DNA of 64,000 bases from Hermodice carunculata. Taxonomy: Eukaryota; Annelida; Polychaeta; Eunicida; Amphinomidae. Shown here in pieces: positions 37,207 through 52,060 of the stretch. The stretch covers positions 4,581,233 through 4,645,232 of the forward strand of contig OZ026614.1 of the NCBI GenBank assembly GCA_964020975.1. Direction: 5' to 3'. Position 1 is the stretch's first letter. Each line of letters begins with the position of its first letter. The translations under genes and the position numbers were made by a program. Below the pieces are notes generated by a model. It was not told the DNA's origin and searched no databases. It was given only the letters and a program-made list of their open reading frames with translations.

Positions 37207-38692
37207 ATGGATTTCATACATATATACAGAATTGCTGAAAAATGCTTCAGAGAAAGGATGAAAAATGATATAGATGATGGAGCCACAAAAACATTCACAA
37301 AAAATTTAAACAGAAACATCTCAAATTCGAACAATCTGAGAAGAAACCTGCAAGGACAAAAGACAAATATGTGTCCATTTAACTACCATGTAAACATCCA
37401 GTGCCAATGTAGCAGAAGTGAAAGACTTAAAAAATGATTGACCAAAATCAGGTGATATCTGCTGCCTATAGCACGTTCTTGATACATATATACAGTATCA
37501 CTGCAAATTGGTTCAGAGAGACAATGAAAGATAAGGCACCAGACGACGGGGACATAAAATAATATGAACAAATTTAAACAGAAACATCTCAAATTCGAAC
37601 AATCTGAGAAGAAACCTGCATGGGCACAAGACAAATGTCTCAGTTTAAACAACATCAGAACTTTTATGCTAACATAGACAGAATTAAAGATTCAGAAAAA
37701 TATTGACCAAAACTCTGGCAATATCTGCCAACTTAATAGCATGTTCTTGATACATATATACAGTATCATAAGAACATGGTTTAGAAAAAGATGAAGGAAT
37801 TAAAGCACAGATGAAAAGGCAACAATAATAATGTGACAAAAATAAAAAAAACATCTCAAATTACAGCAATCTGAGTAAAAACCAATCAAGACAGTAGATA
37901 AATGGGTCCATTTCACTACTGAGGGCATTTTAGTATGAGTTTACCGGCACAATTAGTTGTTCCGTTTGAAAGCAGAGAAAAATCAAGAATAATAAAATCG
38001 GTAAATATTTAAGCTAAAATAGAAAGATTTAAAGACCAAGAACAATACTGACCAAAATCGGCCACTATTTCAAAGGTTGATTGTATGGATTTCATACATA
38101 TATACAGTATTTCTGCAAAATGCTTCAGAGAAAAGATGAAAAATGATATAGATGATGGACCATGAAAACATTCACAAAAAAATTAAACAGAAACATCTCA
38201 AATTCGAACAATCTGAGAAGAAACCTGCATGGGCACAAGACAAATGTCTCAGTTTAAACAACATCAGAACTTTTATGCTAACATAGACAGAATTAAAGAT
38301 TCAGAAAAATATTGACCAAAACTCTGGCAATATCTGCCAACTTGATAGCATGTTCTTGATACATATATACAGTATCATTACAACATGGTTTAGAAAAAGA
38401 TGAAGGAATAAAAGCACAGATGAAAGGGCAACAATAAAAATAGGACAAAAATATAAAAACTTCTCAAATTACGGCAATCTGAGTAAAATTCTATTGCGAC
38501 AGTAGATAAATGGGTCCATTTCACTACTGAGGGCATTTTAGTATGAGGTTATCCGCACAATTAGTTGTTCCCTTTGAAAGCAGAGAAGGATCAAGAATAA
38601 TAAAATCGGTAAACATCTAAGCTAAAATAGAAAGATTTAAAGACCAAGAACAATACTGACCAAAATCGGCCACTATTTCGAAGGTTGATTGT
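37207..38692 (+). repeat. HOR unit 5, junction class D
   Basis: 1486 bp, entered by ctatttgaaggttg (class D, shortened relative to class C), shared only with unit 10. Confidence 0.92.
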
Positions 38693-40178
38693 ATGGATTT
38701 CATACATATATACAGAATTGCTGAAAAATGCTTCAGAGAAAGGATGAAAAATGATATAGATGATGGAGCCACAAAAACATTCACAAAAAATTTAAACAGA
38801 AACATCTCAAATTCGAACAATCTGAGAAGAAACCTGCAAGGACAAAAGACAAATATGTGTCCATTTAACTACCATGTAAACATCCAGTGCCAATGTAGCA
38901 GAAGTGAAAGACTTAAAAAATGATTGACCAAAATCAGGTGATATCTGCTGCCTATAGCACGTTCTTGATACATATATACAGTATCACTGCAAATTGGTTC
39001 AGAGAGACAATGAAAGATAAGGCACCAGACGACGGGGACATAAAATAATATGAACAAATTTAAACAGAAACATCTCAAATTCGAACAATCTGAGAAGAAA
39101 CCTGCATGGGCACAAGACAAATGTCTCAGTTTAAACAACATCAGAACTTTTATGCTAATATAGACAGAATTAAAGATTCAGAAAAATATTGACCAAAACT
39201 CTGGCAATATCTGCCAACTTAATAGCATGTTCTTGATACATATATACAGTATCATAAGAACATGGTTTAGAAAAAGATGAAGGAATTAAAGCACAGATGA
39301 AAAGGCAACAATAAAAATGTGACAAAAATAAAAAAAACATCTCAAATTACAGCAATCTGAGTAAAAACCAATCAAGACAGTAGATAAATGGGTCCATTTC
39401 ACTACTGAGGGCATTTTAGTATGAGTTTACCGGCACAATTAGTTGTTCCGTTTGAAAGCAGAGAAAGATCAAGAATAATAAAATCGGTAAATATTTAAGC
39501 TAAAATAGAAAGATTTTAAAGACCAAGAACAATACTGACCAAAATCGGCCACTATTTCAAAGGTTGATTGTATGGATTTCATACATATATACAGTATTTC
39601 TGCAAAATGCTTCAGAGAAAAGATGAAAAATGATATAGATGATGGACCATGAAAACATTCACAAAAAATTTAAACAGAAACATCTCAAATTCGAACAATC
39701 TGAGAAGAAACCTGCATGGGCACAAGACAAATGTCTCATTTTAAACAGCATCAGAACTTTCATGCTAACATAGACAGAATTAAAGATTCAGAAAAATATT
39801 GACCAAACTCTGGCAATATCTGCCAACTTGATAGCATGTTCTTGATACATATATACAGTATCATTACAACATGGTTTAGAAAAAGATGAAGGAATAAAAG
39901 CACAGATGAAAGGGCAACAATAAAAATAGGACAAAAATATAAAAACTTCTCAAATTACGGCAATCTGAGTAAAATTCTATCGCGACAGTAGATAAATGGG
40001 TCTATTTCACTACTGAGGGCGTTTTAGTATGAGGTTATCCGCACAATTAGTTGTTCCCTTTGAAAGCAGAGAAGGATCAAGAATAATAAAATCGGTAAAC
40101 ATCTAAGCTAAAATAGAAAGATTTAAAGACCAAGAACAATACTGACCTAAATCGGCCACTATTTCTACCGTTGATTGT
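38693..40178 (+). repeat. HOR unit 6, class C
   Basis: 1486 bp; the reference unit used to measure monomer lengths. Confidence 0.93.
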
Positions 40179-41663
40179 ATGGATTTCATACATATATACA
40201 GAATTGCTGAAAAATGCTTCAGAGAAAGGATGAAAAATGATATAAATGATGGAGCCACAAAAACATTCACAAAAAATTTAAACAGAAACATCTCAAATTC
40301 GAACAATCTGAGAAGAAACCTGCAAGGACAAAAGACAAATATGTGTCCATTTAACTACCATGTAAACATCCAGTGCCAATGTAGCAGAAGTGAAAGACTT
40401 AAAAAATGATTGACCAAAATCAGGTGATATCTGCTGCCTATAGCATGTTCTTGATACATATATACAGTATCACTGCAAATTGGTTCAGAGAGACAATGAA
40501 AGATAAGGCACCAGACGACGGGGACATAAAATAATATGAACAAATTTAAACAGAAACATCTCAAATTCGAACAATCTGAGAAGAAACCTGCATGGGCACA
40601 AGACAAATGTCTCAGTTTAAACAACATCAGAACTTTTATGCTAACATAGACAGAATTAAAGATTCAGAAAAATATTGACCAAAACTCTGGCAATATCTGC
40701 CAACTTAATAGCATGTTCTTGATACATATATACAGTATCATAAGAACATGGTTTAGAAAAAGATGAAGGAATTAAAGCACAGATGAAAAGGCAACAATAA
40801 AAATTTGACAAAAATAAAAAAAACATCTCAAATTACAGCAATATGAGTAAAAACCAATCAAGACAGTAGATAAATGGGTCCATTTCACTACTGAGGGCAT
40901 TTTAGTATGAGTTTACCGGCACAATTAGTTGTTCCGTTTGAAAGCAGAGAAAGATCAAGAATAATAAAATCGGTAAATATTTAAGCTAAAATAGAAAGAT
41001 TTAAAGACCAAGAACAATACTGACCAAAATCGGCCACTATTTCAAAGGTTGATTGTATGGATTTCATACATATATACAGTATTTCTGCAAAATGCTTCAG
41101 AGAAAAGATGAAAAATGATATAGATGATGGACCATGAAAACATTCACAAAAAATTTAAACAGAAACATCTCAAATTCGAACAATCTGAGAAGAAACCTGC
41201 ATGGGCACAAGACAAATTTCTCATTTTAAACAGCATCAGAACTTTCATGCTAACATAGACAGAATTAAAGATTCAGAGAAATATTGACCAAACTCTGGCA
41301 ATATCTGCCAACTTGATAGCATGTTCTTGATACATATATACAGTATCATTACAACATGGTTTAGAAAAAGATGAAGGAATAAAAGCACAGATGAAAGGGC
41401 AAGAATAAAAATAGGACAAAAATATAAAAACTTCTCAAATTACGGCAATCTGAGTAAAATTCTATCGCGACAGTAGATAAATGGGTCCATTTCACTACTG
41501 AGGGCGTTTTAGTATGAGGTTATCCGCACAATTAGTTGTTCCCTTTGAAAGCAGAGAAGGATCAAGAATAATAAAATCGGTAAACATCTAAGCTAAAATA
41601 GAAAGATTTAAAGACCAAGAACAATACTGACCTAAATCGGCCACTATTTCTACCGTTGATTGT
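40179..41663 (+). repeat. HOR unit 7, class T
   Basis: 1485 bp, preceded by gacctaaatc as in units 1 and 8. Confidence 0.92.
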
Positions 41664-43149
41664 ATGGATTTCATACATATATACAGAATTGCTGAAAAAT
41701 GCTTCAGAGAAAGGATGAAAAATGAAATAGATGATGGAGCCACAAAGACATTCACAAAAAATTTAAACAGAAACATCTCAAATTCGAACAATCTGAGAAG
41801 AAACCTGCAAGGACAAAAGACAAATATGTGTCCATTTAACTACCATGTAAACATCCAGTGCCAATGTAGCAGAAGTGAAACACTTAAAAAATGATTGACC
41901 AAAATCAGGTGATATCTGCTGCCTATAGCATGTTCTTGATACATATATACAGTATCACTGCAAATTGGTTCAGAGAGACAATGAAAGATAAGGCACCAGA
42001 CGACGGGGACATAAAATAATATGAACAAATTTAAACAGAAACATCTCAAATTCGAACAATCTGAGAAGAAACCTGCATGGGCACAAGACAAATGTCTCAG
42101 TTTAAACAACATCAGAACTTTTATGCTAACATAGACAGAATTAAAGATTCAGAAAAATATTGACCAAAACTCTGGCAATATCTGCCAACTTAATAGCATG
42201 TTCTTGATACATATATACAGTATCATAAGAACATGGTTTAGAAAAAGATGAAGGAATTAAAGCACAGATGAAAAGGCAACAATAAAAATGTGACAAAAAT
42301 AAAAAAAACATCTCAAATTACAGCAATCTGAGTAAAAACCAATCAAGACAGTAGATAAATGGGTCCATTTCACTACTGAGGGCATTTTAGTATGAGTTTA
42401 CCGGCACAATTAGTTGTTCCGTTTGAAAGCAGAGAAAGATCAAGAATAATAAAATCGGTAAATATTTAAGCTAAAATAGAAAGATTTAAAGACCAAGAAC
42501 AATACTGACCAAAATCGGCCACTATTTCAAAGGTTGATTGTATGGATTTCATACATATATACAGTATTTCTGCAAAATGCTTCAGAGAAAAGATGAAAAA
42601 TGATATAGATGATGGACCATGAAAACATTCACAAAAAAATTAAACAGAAACATCTCAAATTCGAACAATCTGAGAAGAAACCTGCATGGGCACAAGACAA
42701 ATGTCTCAGTTTAAACAACATCAGAACTTTTATGCTAACATAGACAGAATTAAAGATTCAGAAAAATATTGACCAAAACTCTGGCAATAACTGCCAACTT
42801 GATAGCATGTTCTTGATACATATATACAGTATCATTACAACATGGTTTAGAAAAAGATGAAGGAATAAAAGCACAGATGAAAGGGCAACAATAAAAATAG
42901 GACAAAAATATAAAAACTTCTCAAATTACGGCAATCTGAGTAAAATTCTATTGCGACAGTAGATAAATGGGTCCATTTCACTACTGAGGGCATTTTAGTA
43001 TGAGGTTATCCGCACAATTAGTTGTTCCCTTTGAAAGCAGAGAAGGATCAAGAATAATAAAATCGGTAAACATCTAAGCTAAAATAGAAAGATTTAAAGA
43101 CCAAGAACAATACTGACCAAAATCGGCCACTATTTCGAAGGTTGATTGT
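41664..43149 (+). repeat. HOR unit 8, class T
   Basis: 1486 bp. The acacttaaaaaatg variant near 41880 recurs in unit 12 near 47822. Confidence 0.92.
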
Positions 43150-44634
43150 ATGGATTTCATACATATATACAGAATTGCTGAAAAATGCTTCAGAGAAAGG
43201 ATGAAAAATGATATAGATGATGGAGCCACAAAAACATTCACAAAAAATTTAAACAGAAACATCTCAAATTCGAACAATCTGACAAGAAACCTGCAAGGAC
43301 AAAAGACAAATATGTGTCCATTTAACTACCATGTAAACATCCAGTGCCAATGTAGCAGAAGTGAAAGACTTAAAAAATGATTGACCAAAATCAGGTGATA
43401 TCTGCTGCCTATAGCACGTTCTTGATACATATATACAGTATCACTGCAAATTGGTTCAGAGAGACAATGAAAGATAAGGCACCAGACGACGGGGACATAA
43501 AATAATATGAACAAATTTAAACAGAAACATCTCAAATTCGAACAATCTGAGAAGAAACCTGCATGGGCACAAGACAAATGTCTCAGTTTAAACAACATCA
43601 GAACTTTTATGCTAACATAGACAGAATTAAAGATTCAGAAAAATATTGACCAAAACTCTGGCAATATCTGCCAACTTAATAGCATGTTCTTGATACATAT
43701 ATACAGTATCATAAGAACATGGTTTAGAAAAAGATGAAGGAATTAAAGCACAGATGAAAAGGCAACAATAAAAATTTGACAAAAATAAAAAAAACATCTC
43801 AAATTACAGCAATCTGAGTAAAAACCAATCAAGACAGTAGATAAATGGGTCCATTTCACTACTGAGGGCATTTTAGTATGAGTTTACCGGCACAATTAGT
43901 TGTTCCGTTTGAAAGCAGAGAAAGATCAAGAATAATAAAATCGGTAAATATTTAAGCTAAAATAGAAAGATTTAAAGACCAAGAACAATACTGACCAAAA
44001 TCGGCCACTATTTCAAAGGTTGATTGTATGGATTTCATACCTATATACAGTATTTCTACAAAATGCTTCAGAGAAAAGATGAAAAATGATATAGATGATG
44101 GACCATGAAAACATTCACAAAAAAATTAAACAGAAACATCTCAAATTCGAACAATCTGAGAAAAAACCTGCATGGGCACAAGACAAATGTCTCAGTTTAA
44201 ACAACATCAGAACTTTTATGCTAACATAGACAGAATTAAAGATTCAGAAAAATATTGACCAAAACTCTAACAATATCTGCCAACTTCATAGCATGTTCTT
44301 GATACATATATACAGTATCATTACAACATGGTTTAGAAAAAGATGAAGGAATAAAAGCACAGATGAAAGGGCAACAATAAAAATAGGACAAAAATATAAA
44401 AACTTCTCAAATTACGGCAATCTGAGTAAAATTCTATCGCGACAGTAGATAAATGGGTCCATTTCACTACTGAGGGCATTTTAGTATGAGGTTATCCGCA
44501 CAATTAGTTGTTCCCTTTGAAAGCAGAGAAAGATCAAGAATAATAAAATCGGTAAACATCTAAGCTAAAATAGAAAGATTTAAAGACCAAGAACAATACT
44601 GACCAAAATCGGCCACTATTTGAAGGTTGATTGT
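43150..44634 (+). repeat. HOR unit 9, class C
   Basis: 1485 bp. Carries aatctgacaag in the first monomer, shared only with units 10 and 11, and the ctctaacaatatc variant of unit 2. Confidence 0.92.
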
Positions 44635-46121
44635 ATGGATTTCATACATATATACAGAATTGCTGAAAAATGCTTCAGAGAAAGGATGAAAAATGATATA
44701 GATGATGGAGCCACAAAAACATTCACAAAAAATTTAAACAGAAACATCTCAAATTCGAACAATCTGACAAGAAACCTGCAAGGACAAAAGACAAATATGT
44801 GTCCATTTAACTACCATGTAAACATCCAGTGCCAATGTAGCAGAAGTGAAAGACTTAAAAAATGATTGACCAAAATCAGGTGATATCTGCTGCCTATAGC
44901 ATGTTCTTGATACATATATACAGTATCACTGCAAATTGGTTCAGAGAGACAATGAAAGATAAGGCACCAGACGACGGGGACATAAAATAATATGAACAAA
45001 TTTAAACAGAAACATCTCAAATTCGAACAATCTGAGAAGAAACCTGCATGGGCACAAGACAAATGTCTCAGTTTAAACAACATCAGAACTTTTATGCTAA
45101 CATAGACAGAATTAAAGATTCAGAAAAATATTGACCAAAACTCTGGATATATCTGCCAACTTAATAGCATGTTCTTGATACATATATACAGTATCATAAG
45201 AACATGGTTCAGAAAAAGATGAAGGAATTAAAGCACAGATGAAAAGGCAACAATAAAAATGTGACAAAAATAAAAAAAAACATCTCAAATTACAGCAATC
45301 TGAGTAAAAACCAATCAAGACAGTAGATAAATGGGTCCATTTCACTACTGAGGGCATTTTAGTATGAGTTTTCCCGCACAATTAGTTGTTCCCTTTGAAA
45401 GCAGAGAGAGATCAAGAATAATAAAATCGGTAAATATTCAAGATAAAATAGAAAGATTCAAAGACCAAGAACAATACTGACCAAAATCGGCCACTATTTC
45501 AAAGGTTGATTGTATGGATTTCATACCTATATACAGTATTTCTGCAAAATGCTTCAGAGAAAAGATGAAAAATGATATAGATGATGGACCATGAAAACAT
45601 TCACAAAAAAATTAAACAGAAACATCTCAAATTCGAACAATCTGAGAAGAAACCTGCATGGGCACAAGACAAATGTCTCAGTTTAAACAACATCAGAACT
45701 TTTATGCTAACATAGACAGAATTAAAGATTCAGAAAAATATTGACCAAAACTCTAACAATATCTGCCAACTTCATAGCATGTTCTTGATACATATATACA
45801 GTATCATTACAACATGGTTTAGAAAAAGATGAAGGAATAAAAGCACAGATGAAAGGGCAACAATAAAAATAGGACAAAAATATAAAAACTTCTCAAATTA
45901 CGGCAATCTGAGTAAAATTCTATCGCGACAGTAGATAAATGGGTCCATTTCACTACTGAGGGCATTTTAGTATGAGGTTATCCGCACAATTAGTTGTTCC
46001 CTTTGAAAGCAGAGAAAGATCAAGAATAATAAAATCGGTAAACATCTAAGCTAAAATAGAAAGATTTAAAGACCAAGAACAATACTGACCAAAATCGGCC
46101 ACTATTTCTACCGTTGATTGT
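44635..46121 (+). repeat. HOR unit 10, class D
   Basis: 1487 bp. Shares class D with unit 5, aatctgacaag with units 9 and 11, and ctctggatatatc with units 3 and 11: a mosaic of variants. Confidence 0.92.
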
Positions 46122-47605
46122 ATGGATTTCATACATATATACAGAATTGCTGAAAAATGCTTCAGAGAAAGGATGAAAAATGATATAGATGATGGAGCCA
46201 CAAAAACATTCACAAAAAATTTAAACAGAAACATCTCAAATTCGAACAATCTGACAAGAAACCTGCAAGGACAAAAGACAAATATGTGTCCATTTAACTA
46301 CCATGTAAACATCCAGTGCCAATGTAGCAGAAGTGAAAGACTTAAAAAATGATTGACCAAAATCAGGTGATATCTGCTGCCTATAGCATGTTCTTGATAC
46401 ATATATACAGTATCACTGCAAATTGGTTCAGAGAGACAATGAAAGATAAGGCACCAGACGACGGGGACATAAAATAATATGAACAAATTTAAACAGAAAC
46501 ATCTCAAATTCGAACAATCTGAGAAGAAACCTGCATGGGCACAAGACAAATGTCTCAGTTTAAACAACATCAGAACTTTTATGCTAACATAGACAGAATT
46601 AAAGATTCAGAAAAATATTGACCAAAACTCTGGATATATCTGCCAACTTAATAGCATGTTCTTGATACATATATACAGTATCATAAGAACATGGTTCAGA
46701 AAAAGATGAAGGAATTAAAGCACAGATGAAAAGGCAACAATAAAAATGTGACAAAAATAAAAAAAACATCTCAAATTACAGCAATCTGAGTAAAAACCAA
46801 TCAAGACAGTAGATAAATGGGTCCATTTCACTACTGAGGGCATTTTAGTATGAGTTTTCCCGCACAATTAGTTGTTCCCTTTGAAAGCAGAGAAAGATCA
46901 AGAATAATAAAATCGGTAAATATTCAAGCTAAAATAGAAAGATTTAAAGACCAAGAACAATACTGACCAAAATCGGCCACTATTTCAAAGGTTGATTGTA
47001 TGGATTTCATACCTATATACAGTATTTCTGCAAAATGCTTCAGAGAAAAGATGAAAAATGATATAGATGATGGACCATGAAAAATTCACAAAAAATTTAA
47101 ACAGAAACATCTCAAATTCGAACAATCTGAGAAGAAACCTGCATGGGCACAAGACAAATGTCTCATTCTAAACAGCATCAGAACTTTCATGCTAACATAG
47201 ACAGAATTAAAGATTCAGAAAAATATTGACCAAACTCTGGCAATATCTGCCAACTTGATAGCATGTTCTTGATACATATATACAGTATCATTACAACATG
47301 GTTTAGAAAAAGATGAAGGAATAAAAGCACAGATGAAAGGGCAACAATAAAAATAGGACAAAAATATAAAAACTTCTCAAATTACGGCAATCTGAGTAAA
47401 ATTCTATCGCAACAGTAGATAAATGGGTCCATTTCACTACTGAGGGCATTTTAGTATGAGGTTATCCGCACAATTAGTTGTTCCCTTTGAAAGCAGAGAA
47501 AGATCAAGAAGAATAAAATCGGTAAACATCTAAGCTAAAATAGAAAGATTTAAAGACCAAGAACAATACTGACCAAAATCGGCCACTATTTCTACCGTTG
47601 ATTGT
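46122..47605 (+). repeat. HOR unit 11, class T
   Basis: 1484 bp. Third carrier of ctctggatatatc (about 46627). Confidence 0.92.
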
Positions 47606-49091
47606 ATGGATTTCATACATATATACAGAATTGCTGAAAAATGCTTCAGAGAAAGGATGAAAAATGATATAGATGATGGAGCCACAAAAACATTCACAAA
47701 AAATTTAAACAGAAACATCTCAAATTCGAACAATCTGAGAAGAAACCTGCAAGGACAAAAGACAAATATGTGTCCATTTAACTACCATGTAAACATCCAG
47801 TGCCAATGTAGCAGAAGTGAAACACTTAAAAAATGATTGACCAAAATCAGGTGATATCTGCTGCCTATAGCATGTTCTTGATACATATATACAGTATCAC
47901 TGCAAATTGGTTCAGAGAGACAATGAAAGATAAGGCACCAGACGACGGGGACATAAAATAATATGAACAAATTTAAACAGAAACATCTCAAATTCGAACA
48001 ATCTGAGAAGAAACCTGCATGGGCACAAGACAAATGTCTCAGTTTAAACAACATCAGAACTTTTATGCTAACATAGACAGAATTAAAGATTCAGAAAAAT
48101 ATTGACCAAAACTCTGGCAATATCTGCCAACTTAATAGCATGTTCTTGATACATATATACATTATCATAAGAACATGGTTCAGAAAAAGATGAAGGCATT
48201 AAAGCACAGATGAAAAGGCAACAATAAAAATGTGACAAAAATAAAAAAAAACATCTCAAATTACAGCAATCTGAGTAAAAACCAATCAAGACAGTAGATA
48301 AATGGGTCCATTTCACTACTGAGGGCATTTTAGTATGAGTTTTCCCGCACAATTAGTTGTTCCCTTTGAAAGCAGAGAAAGATCAAGAATAATAAAATCG
48401 GTAAATATTCAAGCTAAAATAGAAAGATTTAAAGACCAAGAACAATACTGACCAAAATCGGCCACTATTTCAAAGGTTGATTGTATGGATTTCATACATA
48501 TAAACAGTATTTCTGCAAAATGCTTCAGAGAAAAGATGAAAACTGATATGGATGATGGACCATGAAAACATTCACAAAAAATTTAAACGGAAACATCTCA
48601 AATTCGAACAATCTGAGAAGAAACCTGCATGGGCACAAGACAAATGTCTCAGTTTAAACAGCATCAGAACTTTCATGCTAACATAGACAGAATTAAAGAT
48701 TCAGAAAAATATTGACCAAACTCTGGCAATATCTGCCAACTTGATAGCATGTTCTTGATACATATATACAGTATCATTACAACATGGTTTAGAAAAAGAT
48801 GAAGGAATAAAAGCACAGATGAAAGGGTAACAATAAAAATGTGACAAAAATATAAAAACTTCTGAAATTACGGCACTCTGAGAAACAATCTTTCGAGACA
48901 GTAGATCAATGGGTCCATTTCACTACTGAGGGCATTTTAGTATGAGGTGACCCGCACAATTAGTTGTTCCGTTTGAAAGCAGAGAAAGATCAAGAATAAT
49001 AAAATCGGTAAACATCTAAGCTAAAATAGAAAGATTTAAAGACCAAGAACAATACTGACCAAAATCGGCCACTATTTCTACCGTTGATTGT
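47606..49091 (+). repeat. HOR unit 12, class T
   Basis: 1486 bp. Its last monomers begin to show edge-type changes (aaatgtgac instead of aaataggac near 48835). Confidence 0.92.
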
Positions 49092-50576
49092 ATGGATTTC
49101 ATACATATATACAGAATTGCTGAAAAATGCTTCAGAGAAAGGATGAAAAATGATATAGATGATGGAGCCACAAAAACATTCACAAAAAATTTAAACAGAA
49201 ACATCTCAAATTCGAACAATCTGAGAAGAAACCTGCAAGGACAAAAGACAAATATGTGTCCATTTAACTACCATGTAAACATCCAGTGCCAATGTAGCAG
49301 AAGTGAAATACTTAAAAAATGATTGACCAAAATCAGGTGATATCTGCTGCCTATAGCATGTTCTTGATACATATATACAGTATCACTGCAAATTGGTTCA
49401 GAGAGACAATGAAAGATAAGGCACCAGACGACGGGGACATAAAATAATATGAACAAATTTAAACAGAAACATCTCAAATTCGAACAATCTGAGAAGAAAC
49501 CTGCATGGGCACAAGACAAATGTCTCAGTTTAAACAACATCAGAACTTTTATGCTAACATAAACAGAATTAAAGATTCAGAAAAATATTGACCAAAACTC
49601 TGGCAATATCTGCCAACTTGATAGCATGTTCTTGACACATATATACAGTATCATAAGAACATGGTTTAGAAAAAGATGAAGGTTTTAAAGCACAGATGAA
49701 AAGGCAACAATAAAAATGTGACAAAAATAAAAAAAACATCTCAAATTACAGCAATCTGAGTAAAAACCAATCAAGACAGTAGATAAATGGGTCCATTTCA
49801 CTACTGAGGGCATTTTAGTATGAGTTTACCCGCACAATTAGTTGTTCCCTTTGAAAGCAGAGAAAGATCAAGAATAATAAAATCGGTAAATATTCAAGCT
49901 AAAATAGAAAGATTTAAAGACCAAGAACAATACTGACCAAAATCGGCCACTATTTCAAAGGTTGATTGTATGGATTTTATACATATATACAGTATTTCTG
50001 CAAAATGCTTCAGAGAAAGGATGCAAAATGATATAGATGATGGACCATGAAAACATTCACAAAAAATTTAAACAGAAACATCTCAAATTCGAACAATCTG
50101 AGAAGAAACCTGCATGGGCACAAGACAAATGTCTCAGTTTAAACAGCATCAGAACTTTCATGCTAACATAGACAGAATTAAAGATTCAGAAAAATATGGA
50201 CCAAACTCTGGCAATATCTGCCAACTTGATAGCATTATCTTGATACATATGTACAGTATCATTACAACATGGTTTAGAAAAAGATGAAGGAATAAAAGCA
50301 CAGATGAAAGGGCAACAATAAAAATGTGACAAAAATATAAAAACTTCTCAAATTACGGCAATCTGAGTAAAATTCTATCGCGACAGTAGATCAATGGGTC
50401 CATTTCACTACTGAGGGCATTTTAGTATGAGGTTATCCGCACAATTAGTTGTTCCCTTTGAAAGCAGAGAAAGATCAAGAATAATAAAATCGGTAAACAT
50501 CTAAGCTAAAATAGAAAGATTTAAAGACCAAGAACAATACTGACCAAAATCGGCCACTATTTCTACCGTTGATTGT
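49092..50576 (+). repeat. HOR unit 13, class T
   Basis: 1485 bp, with more private substitutions than the central units. Confidence 0.9.
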
Positions 50577-52060
50577 ATGGATTTCATACATAAATACAAA
50601 ATTGCTGAAAAATGCCTCAGAGAAAGGATGAAAAATGATATAAATGATGGAGCCACAAAAACATTCACAAAAAATTTAAACAGAAACATCTCAAATTCGA
50701 ACAATCTGAGAAGAAACCTGCAAGGACAAAAGACAAATATATGTCCATTTAACTACCATGTAAACATCCAGTGCCAATGTAGCAGAAGTGAAATACTTAA
50801 AAAATGATTGACCAAAATCAGGTGATATCTGCTGCCTATAGCATGTTCTTGATACATATATACAGTATCACTGCAAATTGGTTAAGAGAGACAATGAAAG
50901 ATAAAGCACCAGACGACGGGGACATAAAATAATATGAACAAATTTAAACAGAAACATCTCAAATTCGAACAATCTGAGAAGAAACCTGCATGGGCACAAG
51001 ACAAATGTCTCAGTTTAAACAACATCAGAACTTTTATGCTAACATAGACAGAATTAAAGATTCAGAAAAATATTGACCAAAACTCTGGCAATATCTGCCA
51101 ACTTAATAGCATGTTCTTGATACATATATACAGTATCATAAGAACATGGTTTAGAAAAAGATGAAGGAATTAAAGCACAGATGAAAAGGCAACAATAAAA
51201 ATGTGACAAAAATAAAAAAACATCTCAAATTACAGCAATCTGAGTAAAAACCAATCAAGACAGTAGATAAATGGGTCCATTTCACTACTGAGGGCATTTT
51301 AGTATGAGTTTACCCGCACAATTAGTTGTTCCCTTTGAAAGCAGAGAAAGATCAAGAATAATACAATCGGTAAATATTCAAGCTAAAATAGAAAGATTTA
51401 AAGACCAAGAACAATACTGACCAAAATCGGCCACTATTTCAAAGGTTGATTGTATGGATTTCATACATATATACAGTATTTCTGCAAAATGCTTCAGAGA
51501 AAGGATGAAAAATGATATAGATGATGGACCATGAAAACATTCACAAAAAATTTAAACAGAAACATCTCAAATTCGAACAATCTGAGAAGAAACCTGCATG
51601 GGCACAAGACAAATGTCTCAGTTTAAACAGCATCAGAACTTTCATGCTAACATAGACAGAATTAAAGATTCAGAAAAATATTGACCAAACTCTGGCAATA
51701 TCTGCCAACTTGATAGCATGTTCTTGAAACATATATACAGTATCATTACAACATGGTTTAGAAAAAGATGAAGGAATAAAAGCACAGATGAAAGGGCAAC
51801 AATAAAAATGTGACAAAAATATAAAAACTTCTCAAATTACGGCAATCTGAGTAAAATTCTATTGCGACAGTAGATCAATGGGTCCATTTCACTACTGAGG
51901 GCATTTTAGTATGAGTTTACCCGCACAATTAGTTGTTCCCTTTGAAAGCAGAGAAAGATCAAGAATAATAAAATCGGTAAATATTCAAGCTAAAATAGAA
52001 AGATTTAAAGACCAAGAACAATACTGACCCAAATCGGCCACTATTTCTACCGTTGATTGT
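50577..52060 (+). repeat. HOR unit 14, class T
   Basis: 1484 bp. The first monomer has several private changes (acataaatacaaaattg). Confidence 0.9.
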
